Positions 9,397 to 19,556 of a stretch of 64,000 nucleotides of DNA are shown piece by piece. A program made the translations under genes and the position numbers. Position 1 is the first letter of the stretch, and every line of letters begins with the position of its first letter. Under the pieces are notes generated by a model. It ran no database searches, was not told the origin of the DNA, and worked only from the letters and a program-made list of their open reading frames with translations. The DNA is from Zhongshania aquimaris (GTDB taxonomy: Bacteria; Pseudomonadota; Gammaproteobacteria; Pseudomonadales; Spongiibacteraceae), in NCBI RefSeq assembly GCF_019312595.1, contig NZ_JAHWDQ010000002.1, positions 1 through 64,000 of the forward strand, in the 5' to 3' direction.

Positions 9397-10652
9397 AATA
9401 TTCTCCGTAGATTTATACCCATTACCAAAAATACAAACAACATGGAATTGGCAATCAGCGCACCATAAAGCACACCCGATAACCCATAAAATCCGCCACC
9501 TAAAGACATAAATATCATTAACAAAAGCACTGAAATCACATTGGCTCTTGCCCGATACCTTTGCCTACCTGCAGCTGTAAGTCTGATAGCAGCCCATGAA
9601 CACAAAAATCGAATTGCCCCGTTAAACCCGATTAATGGTAGATACCCATATATCGCGGCATACTGATCACCAAAAGTAATAGAAACAATAATCTCACCAA
9701 ATACGGAAAAAGCAACTGTACAGCCAGCTGCACCTAAGAATGTAAAAAGCAAGAACAGTAAATTATCTCTCTTTAACTTAACATTCCCCCTATTAGAAAT
9801 TCGAGGCAGGAAAACATTATTTAATACCTGCGCCATTGGAAGTATTCCCTGCAGTATTCTTTGACCACTTTGATACAAGCCAACAGCCGCCGCTCCTACA
9901 ACAGCGTTAACGATAATTGTATCCACAATCCCAAAGGATCTCGTAACGGCAACATCAATGGCGTAACTCCAATGATGAGAAACAATTCTCCTCAAACCAC
10001 GAAAATAAAGAACAGGCATCAGAAAAATGTTAGCTTTAGATATATTTTTCGAAATTATTGTTGCAATAAAAAAATAAGCGAATTTACCGATCATTAATGC
10101 GGAGACACCAGCAACAACAGTATTACTAACATATATGCACAAAAATACTATTGATAAAAATAAAATAATATTCGATACAATCAACACAAGTGCATCTATC
10201 GAGTACTCACCCTGCGCCTTTAATGTCGCTGAAGAGTAGTCACCAAAAGAACTAAATATACTTGCAACAACCAATCCCAAAAAATAAGCATCAAAACCAA
10301 GCATAAGGCCCAAGAAAGACAATAATAAAATGATGCATGCTGCTACTGACTTGTATTGAACCGCCCGAACGCTAAAAGCCCACTTTGCTTTACTTGAAAG
10401 CCCATAGTAATCTTTAAGCACGCGCTGCGTAAAACCAAAATCAACAATTAGAACTAGAAGTGACGCGCAAGAATAGTAGTAAACAAACTCTCCAAAGTCT
10501 GCAGGCATCAAGCTCCGAGCCAGAATTATAAAAAAAGCTACATTGCCTAACATCAAGCTAAAAATCGCTAATGCATTAAAGCCCAACTTTAAAAATATTG
10601 ATCCATTGTTTAGCCCAACAGAATGCCGCTTGCTCTCCACCAGCCGCCCCAT
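9393..10652 (-). CDS. Wzx-type polysaccharide flippase
   Basis: A 419-residue MOP-superfamily membrane protein with about twelve hydrophobic segments, which should flip lipid-linked repeat units to the periplasmic side. The first segment contains [23 protein letters not shown], the usual Wzx/RfbX opening with Gly-Glu-Phe after the first helix. [20 protein letters not shown] in the middle is another family landmark. ATG 10652 is preferred over TTG 10673 because AAGGG lies upstream. The gene is AT-rich with many rare-looking codons compared with rfbB and the initiating transferase, consistent with cassette transfer. Confidence 0.9.
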   Translation of the reverse strand: MGRLVESKRHSVGLNNGSIFLKLGFNALAIFSLMLGNVAFFIILARSLMPADFGEFVYYYSCASLLVLIVDFGFTQRVLKDYYGLSSKAKWAFSVRAVQYKSVAACIILLLSFLGLMLGFDAYFLGLVVASIFSSFGDYSSATLKAQGEYSIDALVLIVSNIILFLSIVFLCIYVSNTVVAGVSALMIGKFAYFFIATIISKNISKANIFLMPVLYFRGLRRIVSHHWSYAIDVAVTRSFGIVDTIIVNAVVGAAAVGLYQSGQRILQGILPMAQVLNNVFLPRISNRGNVKLKRDNLLFLLFTFLGAAGCTVAFSVFGEIIVSITFGDQYAAIYGYLPLIGFNGAIRFLCSWAAIRLTAAGRQRYRARANVISVLLLMIFMSLGGGFYGLSGVLYGALIANSMLFVFLVMGINLRRIL

Positions 10653-10732
10653 AAAATTTATGCCCTTACCCAACCCAGAGAAACGTACGAAAGTAAAATT
10701 TTAGGAGTCCTCAGCTGCTATAGAACCAAAGA

Positions 10733-12172
10733 TTAATAAGTAGTTTTACCAACAAAACCAGTAAACAAAGTACTCCAAATGATTTTTATATCTAGAAAAA
10801 CAGACCAATTCCTAATATAGAACAAATCAAACTCAATTCTTTTTTGCATTTTTTGGAGGGTATCAGTCTCACCACGCCAGCCATTTACTTGAGCCCAACC
10901 GGTGATACCAGGTTTAACTAAATGACGCTGCATATAGCCACTGATTTGATCGCGATATAGCTCATTATGAGCAACCGCGTGGGGGCGAGGGCCTACGATA
11001 CTCATTTTGCCCTGCAATACGTTGATGAACTGAGGGAGTTCATCAAGCGAGGTTCTTCTAATAAAGGCACCGACTTTGGTTATACGCGCATCACCTTTTG
11101 TGGCTTGCACCACTACATCGCCGTTGTCGCAGGTGGTCATGGAGCGGAACTTCCACACCATAATTTCTTCACCGTTAATTCCATAGCGGCGCTGCTTGAA
11201 GATTACAGGGCCCTTAGACGTAAATTTTACTGCAGCAGCGATAAACAACATCGGAATTGCAATGAGGCATAGAATGATTGAGCTAAGCACTACATCTTCT
11301 AATCGCTTGACGACGGCGTCGAATGAGTCAAATGGGGTGTCGTAAACGCTTACAACTGGTAAGCCGCCGATCTCTCGGCTTCGGGCATTGAGCATTTTAA
11401 AGGTGAATACGTCGGGAACTATGTGAACGCAACATGAGCTGTTCGCTAAGAATTCAACCAGCTCTTTAATAGTTTCTTCTTCTCGCATTGGTAAGGCAAT
11501 ATAGATGTCGTCGAACTCACCTGCCCTGGCTTGCTCTTTTAAGAATTCTATGTCGCCAAGTACTTGGAGCTTTTCACCTTCTAATGGCCTTCCACCGATT
11601 TTGACGCGGTTGTCATAAAAGCCCGCTATGTGCATCCCCATCCACGGGCTTTGCAAAATACTTCTTGCCAAGGTAAGGCCGGGTTCTTTGGCGCCCACAA
11701 TAGCGACTTTGCGGGTATTGACGCCGGTGCGGCGCATTTCTCTGAGAACAATACGTGCAGATACGCGGTAAAAACTGATAGCGACAGGCACAGCGACAGA
11801 CCACGCAACCATAATGCCGCCACCGTATGATTCGTTTAACTCAAACAGGAATACAACGGTTAACAAGGCGCCGAGTACAATTAACCACGTCAAGAAGACG
11901 GTTTTGACTTCTTGGAATATAGATTGGCCACGCCAAGAAAAGTACAGGCCATTTTTATGAGCAAGGATGTGGTAACTGAGAGAACCAAAGAACGCCGCGA
12001 CTTGGTAGCATACTTCCCAACTGTAGCCCGCTATATTAACCAGTACTGTTAATAAGCCCCATATAAGCAATACGTCGGCAAGTTGATGCATACCGATTAG
12101 CATCGAGCGATGCTGCTTTATAAAACCACCGGACTGTATGGTATTGCTTACGTTTAATCGTTCTGTGTTCAC
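10733..12172 (-). CDS. Undecaprenyl-phosphate glucose phosphotransferase (WcaJ/EpsZ type)
   Basis: This polyisoprenyl-phosphate hexose-1-phosphate transferase attaches the first sugar to undecaprenyl phosphate and so starts each repeat unit. Residues 1-140 hold four to five membrane segments. A Rossmann-like CoA-binding region follows (VAIVGAKEPGLTLARSIL). The C-terminal catalytic domain contains VWKFRSMTTCDNGD, RRTSLDELPQFINVLQGKMS, IVGPRPHAVAHNE and KPGITGWAQVNGWRGETDT. The length of 479 aa is usual. The start is GTG 12172 with GGGAG 7 nt upstream. It is the promoter-proximal gene of the minus-strand block and has more typical chromosomal base composition than its downstream neighbours. Confidence 0.95.
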   Translation of the reverse strand: MNTERLNVSNTIQSGGFIKQHRSMLIGMHQLADVLLIWGLLTVLVNIAGYSWEVCYQVAAFFGSLSYHILAHKNGLYFSWRGQSIFQEVKTVFLTWLIVLGALLTVVFLFELNESYGGGIMVAWSVAVPVAISFYRVSARIVLREMRRTGVNTRKVAIVGAKEPGLTLARSILQSPWMGMHIAGFYDNRVKIGGRPLEGEKLQVLGDIEFLKEQARAGEFDDIYIALPMREEETIKELVEFLANSSCCVHIVPDVFTFKMLNARSREIGGLPVVSVYDTPFDSFDAVVKRLEDVVLSSIILCLIAIPMLFIAAAVKFTSKGPVIFKQRRYGINGEEIMVWKFRSMTTCDNGDVVVQATKGDARITKVGAFIRRTSLDELPQFINVLQGKMSIVGPRPHAVAHNELYRDQISGYMQRHLVKPGITGWAQVNGWRGETDTLQKMQKRIEFDLFYIRNWSVFLDIKIIWSTLFTGFVGKTTY

Positions 12173-12739
12173 AGCAACTCCCTCGCTTAGGAATTCTATT
12201 CTTCATTCATGGAAAGCGGGCAATCCGTTGACAGCCTTCATTAGGGTGTTTCTTTCAACTTACAGATATCTAGTGGAACCGCTAGCAATTCCCGCTCAGC
12301 CTGAAAGCTTATATCAGGGGCATTAAAGTTTAGTTGCAATTTGGAGTTTTGCACTAAATTTGTTCTACCGCTCCGATTGAGCGCGCAATTTTGCGCTAAT
12401 TAAGGGCAGAATCCAAGGGTAAATCCATGTAATTACTGCGCTTTTACGTTCATGCAACAATTTCGGCCCGCATTTTGTTGCGATTAGATGATAAGCACGA
12501 ATTGTTACGGCTAGTAGCACTGGCATCGAACTGCCCATTGCGCATTAACCACTACAGCCACAAAGCAATTAGTGGGCCAAGAGTGCACTTCCGTCCTTGG
12601 AGAATGCCGATAAGGCGCAATGGTACTGTTGTTTTCTGGCTTGGGAATACCCCTATTTAAGGGGGTAGAGCGGTTCTTTAGTCCGCCGTTTTGATGTTTG
12701 GTTCTCTGTTTTGTTTGCTCGGTGGTTAAGGGTATTCGC

Positions 12740-12965
12740 AGGGGGCCGCCGGACGTCGGGGAGCTGACGTCGGAAGCAGAGCCATTCGCGGGGGTTTAGA
12801 CGGATGTCTGATGTCTGGGGCCTGACGCGAAAGGCATTCGCTGCCACTCACACTGGATCCCCGATCGGGGTCGGGGATGACGAGTAATAAAACTCGGGGA
12901 TGGCAGTGGGTGGGGTCGGGGATGACGACTTAGTTATTCCGGGGATGGCGGCTTTCTGGGATGGG
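12740..12965. repeat. Single palindromic repeat copy with degenerate arms
   Basis: A GC-stem hairpin with GGATCCCCGATCGGGG starts at 12,855, preceded by the usual GACGTC-type palindromes and CATTCGCTGCC linker. It is followed by degenerate GGGGATGACG and GGGGATGGCG arms. No AT-stem partner closes the module, so this is an incomplete copy. Confidence 0.8.
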
Positions 12966-13249
12966 GATGATGACTAAGGTGGAGGTGTCGCTTTTTGCTC
13001 TTCCTTTATATGACTACATTTTTGTGAATTTTCTTGTTGGTGCTATTTTTTTTTACACAAAGGGTGGTATTTTGCGCAACTTGCTTAGCACTTTGGCTCG
13101 GTTTGTGCTTTGTTGCACAAAAACAGCGCTGGTGTGAAGGAGGCTTGGTCGCTATGATTGCGTCTTCGTGTAAGTGGGCCTTCATTAACGTTTTTTGGCT
13201 CGTAAGGGATTAGCGGATATACCAAAAGGAAATGTCAGGAGTTTGTCGC

Positions 13250-13255
13250 TATAAT
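13250..13255 (+). promoter_or_regulatory. Candidate -10 element for the wza-wzc transcript
   Basis: TATAAT lies inside TTGTCGCTATAATGGCG. A similar block, TGGTCGCTATGATTGCG, occurs 97 bp upstream at 13,146. No good -35 hexamer is visible at 16-18 bp, so an activator would be needed. The repeated block could also be a regulator site. Confidence 0.4.
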
Positions 13256-13370
13256 GGCGCCTTGGTGACTGCCGTCTGATCAAGTGCACTGCACTATCCA
13301 TTTAAATTCATACCTTAGTTATGCGCGTGCAAACTTAGGGTACAAACATCGCAGCAACGGACTTTTCTGC

Positions 13371-14507
13371 ATGAATATTTTGAAAGCAAGCACTTTGGCT
13401 ATTCTTATTGCCGGCATCTCAGCGTGTACCATTGTACCCGGCAGTAATATGAGTTCTTTGAATTCGCGCTGGTTTGATGACACCCCTGAGGATTACACCC
13501 CCGCCACCATCAACACCAAGTTCATACCTATTAATGCCACGGTATTGAACCATTTAAACATCGATACTCCAGTTATTGCAGCGCCTAATTTAGAGCTGCA
13601 GCAAGCAATTGCCAATTATCAGTACCGCATTGGCGTCGGCGATATTCTCACCATCGTAGTTTGGGAGCATCCGGAACTTACAATTCCTGCAGGTTCTTTT
13701 AGAACTGCCGCAGAAGGCGGTAATGAGGTTAAATCTGATGGCACTGTGTTTTATCCCTACGCCGGCAATATCGCGGTAGCAGGTTTAACCACCGGTGAGG
13801 TCAAAGCGCTCTTAGTAGACCGCTTAAGCTCTGTAATCAAAAAGCCACAAATCGATGTGCGAGTAGCATCTTTTAATAGCCAGCGAGTCTATGTGAGCGG
13901 CTCTGTACAGCAGCCCGGTATAGTACCTATTTCTTCGGTTCCATTAACTCTTATCAACGCCATTGACCGCTTAGGCGGTCTCACTGATACCGCTAGCTGG
14001 GGCAGTATCACTCTTAGCCGTAACGGAGTAACAACTGATATTTCTTTGCGGTCTTTATATGAAGATGGTCGCTGGAGCGAAAACCTATTATTGCAAGACG
14101 GCGACGTAATTCATGTGCCACGCAACGACGCCGAGAAGATTTTTGTACTGGGCGAAGTTAATCGGCCGCAAAGTTTGTTGATGTCTCGCAATGGTACGAG
14201 CCTAGCGGAAGCCTTGGCAGAAGCGAATGGCATCGACGAAAACCGCGCCGACGGCCGTGGTGTTTATGTGCTGCGCAACACCGGAATAACTAATGATGCG
14301 GACGGCCTTCCTGTGTACCACGCCACCATTTACAATCTAAATGCAGCATCTGCTGTTGGCTTTATGCTAGCCGATAAGTTCCCACTTGAAGCGCGGGATA
14401 TTGTTTATGTATCGCCTGCGCCAATTACTCGTTGGAACCGCTTCTTAAGCCAGCTGCTTCCATCTATTCTCGCAACCGATAGAATTGGCGACGTTGAAAA
14501 TAATTAA
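13371..14507 (+). CDS. wza: Polysaccharide export outer-membrane lipoprotein (Wza-like)
   Basis: Forms the outer-membrane channel for polymer export together with the downstream Wzz/kinase protein. ATG 13371 gives a lipoprotein signal with lipobox ISAC (Cys about residue 18); the reading frame extends upstream to 13284 but only this start places the signal at the N-terminus. The Poly_export domain begins with YQYRIGVGDILTIVVWEHPE near residue 85, and two SLBB-type domains follow (RVYVSGSVQQPGIVPI; KIFVLGEVNRPQSLLMS). The 378-residue length matches Wza. The C-terminus ends with a short hydrophobic stretch (WNRFLSQLLPSILA) suited to the membrane-spanning helix of Wza. Confidence 0.93.
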   Translation: MNILKASTLAILIAGISACTIVPGSNMSSLNSRWFDDTPEDYTPATINTKFIPINATVLNHLNIDTPVIAAPNLELQQAIANYQYRIGVGDILTIVVWEHPELTIPAGSFRTAAEGGNEVKSDGTVFYPYAGNIAVAGLTTGEVKALLVDRLSSVIKKPQIDVRVASFNSQRVYVSGSVQQPGIVPISSVPLTLINAIDRLGGLTDTASWGSITLSRNGVTTDISLRSLYEDGRWSENLLLQDGDVIHVPRNDAEKIFVLGEVNRPQSLLMSRNGTSLAEALAEANGIDENRADGRGVYVLRNTGITNDADGLPVYHATIYNLNAASAVGFMLADKFPLEARDIVYVSPAPITRWNRFLSQLLPSILATDRIGDVENN

Positions 14508-14627
14508 TAGCAACAGGAACACCCAGCTCTACTAATTATGCGAATTGGTGAGCGCCGACATTCATTACAAAGCGGCGCGCACGACTAAAACACCACCTAT
14601 TCTTACCTGAATTCGGTACCGGATTTT

Positions 14628-16910
14628 ATGACAAGCCAAACCCCAATAGCGCCGCAAGCAAGTAACAACAATCCCTCCAGCAATAGCGGACGTCAGCACC
14701 AAGACGACGAAATTGATTTACTCGCCCTGTTTGGTACCTTGTGGGAATCTAAAATTCTTATTGCTGCCATCACTGCTGTATTTATGGTTTTGGGTGTGGC
14801 TTATGCGCTAATAGCGACGCCGGTTTACCGCGCGAATGCCATTGTTCAAGTAGAAGAAAAGTCACCTAGCCTGCCAGGTATGAGTGATGTGACGGAAATG
14901 TTTGGCGGTGAATCTGCCGCCGTTACAGAAATTGAACTGCTTAAAAGCCGCAAGGTAATTGGTACTGCGGTAGATGATCTGCATTTAGATATTATTATAG
15001 AGCCGCATTATTTTCCGGTGATTGGTCATGCTATTGCCAGGCGTTTTAGTGGTGAAGAAGGTTCGTTAAACAACCCGCTACTGGGAACAAGCAGCAACGC
15101 CTGGGGTGGCGAAGTTATAGCCGCGAGCCGCTTTACGGTTCCAGCCTCTTTATTTAACAAGACTCACACCTTGATCGCCGGCGAAAACGGCAGCTATACG
15201 CTAATGTCACCAGACGATGAGGAAATTCTGACTGGCAAGGTTGGCGAAACCATTACTGAGCAAGGCTATGAGCTATACGTTAGCGCATTAAACGCCCGCC
15301 CAGGTACGCAATTTTCGTTAACCAAGCTCCGTCGCCTCAGCGCTATCATAGATTTACAAGAAGTACTTGGCGCATCTGAAAAGGGCAAAGACTCCGGCAT
15401 TATTGCCTTGTCTTTAGAAGACACGGACCCTAGCCATGCAGAAGATATTCTTAATGTGATTGCCAAGACGTATCTTCGTCAGAATGTAGAGCGTCAGTCA
15501 GCCGAGGCAGCAAAAAGCTTGGACTTTTTAAAAGAGCAATTGCCAACGATCAAAAAAGATTTAGAAGAAGCCGAGCGTAAATTTAATGAATATCAGGTTA
15601 AAGCGGGTTCGGTAAACATTAGCGCCGAGGCAGAAGCGCTACTTGAGCAGGTTGTGGAAATTGAATCTGGCATTGCCGAGCTTCAATTGAAGAAGGCGGA
15701 ACTTGATCGCTTATATACCCGTGACCACCCCGCCTACCAAGCCTGGCGCGAGCAGATGGCCGAGCAAAGGGCTCGTAAAGCCGAGTTTAGTGAGCGCGTA
15801 AAAGGCTTGCCGGAAACTCAACAGGAGCTGCTTGGTTTAAAGCGTGATCTTGAAGTGGGTACAGAGATTTATACTCAAATGCTTAACAATATCCAAGAAC
15901 TGGATATAGTACGTGCCGGCACCGTGGGTAATGTTCGTATTGTTGATGATGCCGCTGTTGATGTAGAAGAGCCGGTTAAACCGAAAAAGGCATTGATTGC
16001 TGTTATTGCGACCTTGCTAGGTGGATTTTTGGGTGTAGCGATTGTTCTTGTTAAAGCAGCGCTAAATCGCGGTGTTGAAAACCCAGACGATATTGAGGCG
16101 ATTGGTCTTCCGGTATATGCGTCTATTCCATTATCGAATGAGCAAAGCAAATTAGATCGTGCTGTACTTGGCAAAAAGAGCCTTAGTCGTCGCCCCAAAA
16201 ATCAGCACCCCACGGCGCTTCTTGCCCACAGAAATCCGACTGACATTACCATAGAGGCACTGCGCAGCCTGAGAACAAGCTTGCACTTTGCCATGCTGGA
16301 AGCCAGTAATAATATCATGATGATTTCTGGTCCTAGCCCTAACGTCGGTAAGTCGTTTGTATCTGGTAACCTCGCGGCGGTTATTGCTCAGGCAGGACAA
16401 CGCGTACTGCTAATCGACATGGATTTGCGTAAAGGCTATATGCACAAAATGTTTGATATGGGGCCTGAAGACGGTGTGTCTGAGGTGCTTAGCAAACGGA
16501 TTTCCATAAAAGAAGCCATTAAGCCGACCAAAATAGCCGAGCTGTCGATTATGCCGCGCGGCTCCATTCCGCCAAACCCGTCTGAGCTGCTAATGAGCAA
16601 GGGTTTAACAGAATTGCTGGAAGCGGTTAGCGGTGATTACGACATGATCCTTGTGGATACCCCGCCCATTATGGCGGTAACCGATGCGGCGATTGTAGGC
16701 CGGCAGTGCGGTACAACCATGATTGTTGCGCGCTTTGGTTTAAACCCGATTAAAGAGCTGGAAGTGACCAAGCAACGATTTGAGCAGAATGGTATTACCG
16801 TTAAAGGCGTTGTATTGAATGCGGTAGAGCGTCGTGCTTCTGGCTATGGCTATGGCTACGGATATGGCTATGGTTATTACCACTACGAGTATAAGTCTGA
16901 TAAAGCGTAG
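14628..16910 (+). CDS. wzc: Wzc-like polysaccharide co-polymerase and BY tyrosine kinase
   Basis: A 760-residue inner-membrane protein that controls chain length and drives export. The N-terminal Wzz domain starts at EIDLLALFGTLWESKILIAA, with TM1 about residues 48-65; a coiled-coil/GNVR region spans about 290-420; TM2 lies near 455-475. The cytoplasmic kinase has GPSPNVGKS (Walker A, about 566), VLLIDMDLRKG (Walker A') and MILVDTPPI (Walker B). The C-terminus is a tyrosine cluster of alternating Gly-Tyr, the autophosphorylation tail, encoded by near-tandem GGYTAY codons at about 16,840-16,880. It follows wza after 120 nt and is presumably in one operon with it. A partner phosphatase (Wzb) is not seen nearby. 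Confidence 0.95.
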   Translation: MTSQTPIAPQASNNNPSSNSGRQHQDDEIDLLALFGTLWESKILIAAITAVFMVLGVAYALIATPVYRANAIVQVEEKSPSLPGMSDVTEMFGGESAAVTEIELLKSRKVIGTAVDDLHLDIIIEPHYFPVIGHAIARRFSGEEGSLNNPLLGTSSNAWGGEVIAASRFTVPASLFNKTHTLIAGENGSYTLMSPDDEEILTGKVGETITEQGYELYVSALNARPGTQFSLTKLRRLSAIIDLQEVLGASEKGKDSGIIALSLEDTDPSHAEDILNVIAKTYLRQNVERQSAEAAKSLDFLKEQLPTIKKDLEEAERKFNEYQVKAGSVNISAEAEALLEQVVEIESGIAELQLKKAELDRLYTRDHPAYQAWREQMAEQRARKAEFSERVKGLPETQQELLGLKRDLEVGTEIYTQMLNNIQELDIVRAGTVGNVRIVDDAAVDVEEPVKPKKALIAVIATLLGGFLGVAIVLVKAALNRGVENPDDIEAIGLPVYASIPLSNEQSKLDRAVLGKKSLSRRPKNQHPTALLAHRNPTDITIEALRSLRTSLHFAMLEASNNIMMISGPSPNVGKSFVSGNLAAVIAQAGQRVLLIDMDLRKGYMHKMFDMGPEDGVSEVLSKRISIKEAIKPTKIAELSIMPRGSIPPNPSELLMSKGLTELLEAVSGDYDMILVDTPPIMAVTDAAIVGRQCGTTMIVARFGLNPIKELEVTKQRFEQNGITVKGVVLNAVERRASGYGYGYGYGYGYYHYEYKSDKA

Positions 16911-17595
16911 GTATGTTTTCGTCGGAGCGGTGAGTCTGACGTCGGGAGCTAAAGGCATTCGCTTAAGTGACGTCGGAAGTCAGGTGTCTGGCGTCCGACG
17001 CTAAGGGCATTCGCTGCCGCTCACACTGGATCCCCGATCGGAGTCGGGGATGACGTAGTTTTTAAAGGTTGTGGATGCCATAGAGTGGCGGCGTCATCCT
17101 CAATGTGCACTCAACCGTCATCCTCAACGTACCACCGTCGCCATCATCAACGTACCACCGTGGTCATCCTCAACTCGATTGAGGATCCATAGCCTCGGGC
17201 TTTGTCGCACTCAACAATATACCGTGGTGAAGTCGGGCGTCTGACGCTAAAGGCATTCGCTTCGCTCACACTGGATCCCCGATCGGGGTCGGGGATGACG
17301 TGGTGCGGAGGGTTGGGGATGACCTGGTTTTTACAGGTCGTGGATGGCATAGAGTGACTGCGTCATCCTCAATGGGCATTCAGCCGTCTTCCTTAACGTA
17401 ACCGACCGTCATCAGCGTACCACCGTCGTCACCCTCAACGCACCACCGTCGTCATCCTCAACTTGATTGAGGATCCATGGTTCTTTCGCTTTACTCTACG
17501 TCGTTCTTCAATCTATTCAATGGGCGATTAGTATCACCTTGTTACCCCCGCCTATTTTCGCTACCATTTCCGACCCACAAACCCAGCGGTGATTT
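16911..17595. repeat. Palindromic module array between wzc and coaD
   Basis: Two forward modules run from GGATCC to GGATCC at about 17,028-17,190 and 17,273-17,479. Each opens with the GC-stem hairpin (GGATCCCCGATCGG.GTCGGGG) and closes with the AT-stem hairpin (ATCCTCAACTCGATTGAGGAT or its CTTGA variant). Between them are iterated inner arms such as CGTCATCCTCAACGTACCAC. GACGTC-type palindromes at about 16,930-17,005 and 17,220-17,240 lie in the linkers. Open frames within this stretch are translated repeat. No gene is supported. Confidence 0.92.
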
Positions 17596-18340
<745 letters not shown>

Positions 18341-18378
18341 ACGTTTCTTCCAAATCACGTCACCAAGGATGGTCACGT

Positions 18379-18666
18379 ATGATTTCCCCCGCAGTGTATA
18401 TTCTTGCCAATGCGCGAAATGGCGCACTTTATATCGGCTCAACCAGTAATTTACCGCAGCGTTTATGGCAGCATAAGAGCGGCTTAGTCGACGGTTTTAG
18501 TAAAAAATATCGCGTGCATTTGCTGGTGTATTACGAGCAATACGAAGATATGTACACGGCAATATGCAGAGAGCGACAGTTAAAGCGCTGGAACAGAGCG
18601 TGGAAGATTCAGCTGATTGAGGCTAGTAACCCGACATGGGAAGACCTTTATTTGCGTATTTTGTGA
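18379..18666 (+). CDS. Small GIY-YIG nuclease (UPF0213-like)
   Basis: A 95-residue stand-alone GIY-YIG domain. The N-terminal AVYILANARNGALYIGSTSN supplies the paired tyrosine and YIG strands. RLWQHKSGL gives the catalytic Arg and His, and AICRERQLKRWNRAWK holds the conserved Glu. WEDLYLRIL ends the fold. No DNA-binding extension is present. It separates yfhL from ggt, genes that are close neighbours in Pseudomonas as I recall, and the repeat array begins about 40 bp after its stop. Small nucleases of this group have no firmly established function; a role with the adjacent palindromes is my inference. Confidence 0.9.
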   Translation: MISPAVYILANARNGALYIGSTSNLPQRLWQHKSGLVDGFSKKYRVHLLVYYEQYEDMYTAICRERQLKRWNRAWKIQLIEASNPTWEDLYLRIL

Positions 18667-19556
18667 TTAAGACCCGCGTTAATGGCTACGAGCTGGAGAT
18701 AATGGCATTCGCTTAAGAGACGTCGGAAGTCAGGCGTCTGGCGTCCGACGCTAAAGGCATTCGCTGCCGCTCACACTGGATCCCCGATCGGGGTCGGGGA
18801 TGACGTAGTTTTTAAAGGTTGTGGATGCCATAGAGTGGCGGCGTCATCATCAATGTGCATTCAGCCGTCATCCTCAACGCACCACCGTCGTCATCCTCAA
18901 CTTGATTGAGGATCCATAGACCTCGGGTTTTGTCGCACTCAACAATATACCGTGGTGAAGTCGGGCGTCTGACGCTAAATGCATTCGCTTGCGCTCACAC
19001 TGGATCCCCGATCGGGGTCGGGGATGACGTAGTTTTTAAAGGTTGTGATAGAGTGGTGGCGTCTTCCTCAATGGGCATTCAGCCGTCTTCCTTAACGTAA
19101 CCGACCGTCATCAGCGTACCACCGTCGTCACCCTCAACGCACCACCGTCGTCATCCTCAACTTGATTGAGGATCCATAGGCCTCGGGTTTTGTAGCACTC
19201 AACAATATACCGTGGTGAAGTCGGGCGTCCGACGCTAAAGGCATTCGCTTTGCTCACACTGGATCCCCGATCGGGGTCGGGGATGACGTGGTGCGGAGGG
19301 TTGGGGATGACCTGGTTTTTACAGGTCGTGGATGGCATAGAGTGGCGGCGTCATCCTCAATGTGCATTCAGCCGTCTTCCTCAACGTAACCGACCGTCAT
19401 ACTCAACGTACCACCGTCGTCATACTCAACGTACCACCGTGGTCATCCTCAACTCGATTGAGGATCCAGCAATCCTGCACTTAAACCACCGGCGCTTTGC
19501 GCTTTCCTTTTTTGCGTGGCAAGCTGGTTTATCTTGCGCTTGAAGTGATTTTCCCT
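18667..19556. repeat. Palindromic module array between the GIY-YIG gene and ggt
   Basis: Three forward modules occupy about 18,778-18,917, 19,002-19,178 and 19,261-19,468. Each is bounded by GGATCC, opens with the GC stem and closes with the AT stem. Linkers of about 85 bp contain GGCATTCGCT, CTCACACT, a CCTCGGG(C/T)TTTG block and a GACGTC-type palindrome. The last module ends 89 bp before the ggt start. No gene is supported within it; the small frames on both strands are repeat. Confidence 0.92.

Larger units (their letters stand above)
12173..13370. other. Divergent intergenic region of the polysaccharide locus
   Basis: About 1.2 kb separates the initiating transferase (leftward) from the wza-like gene (rightward). 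It should contain both promoters. I see a TATAAT at 13,250-13,255, GACGTC-type and GGATCC-type repeats at about 12,740-12,965, a homopolymer T tract near 13,050, and no convincing gene; the short frames here lack start signals and family likeness. No JUMPstart/ops sequence was recognised. Confidence 0.7.

Noticed and set aside
17147-17350. Minus-strand frames sharing the same N-terminus here and at 19,111-19,338
   Set aside because: The shared peptide is produced by the palindromic array itself; both frames lie wholly inside repeats.
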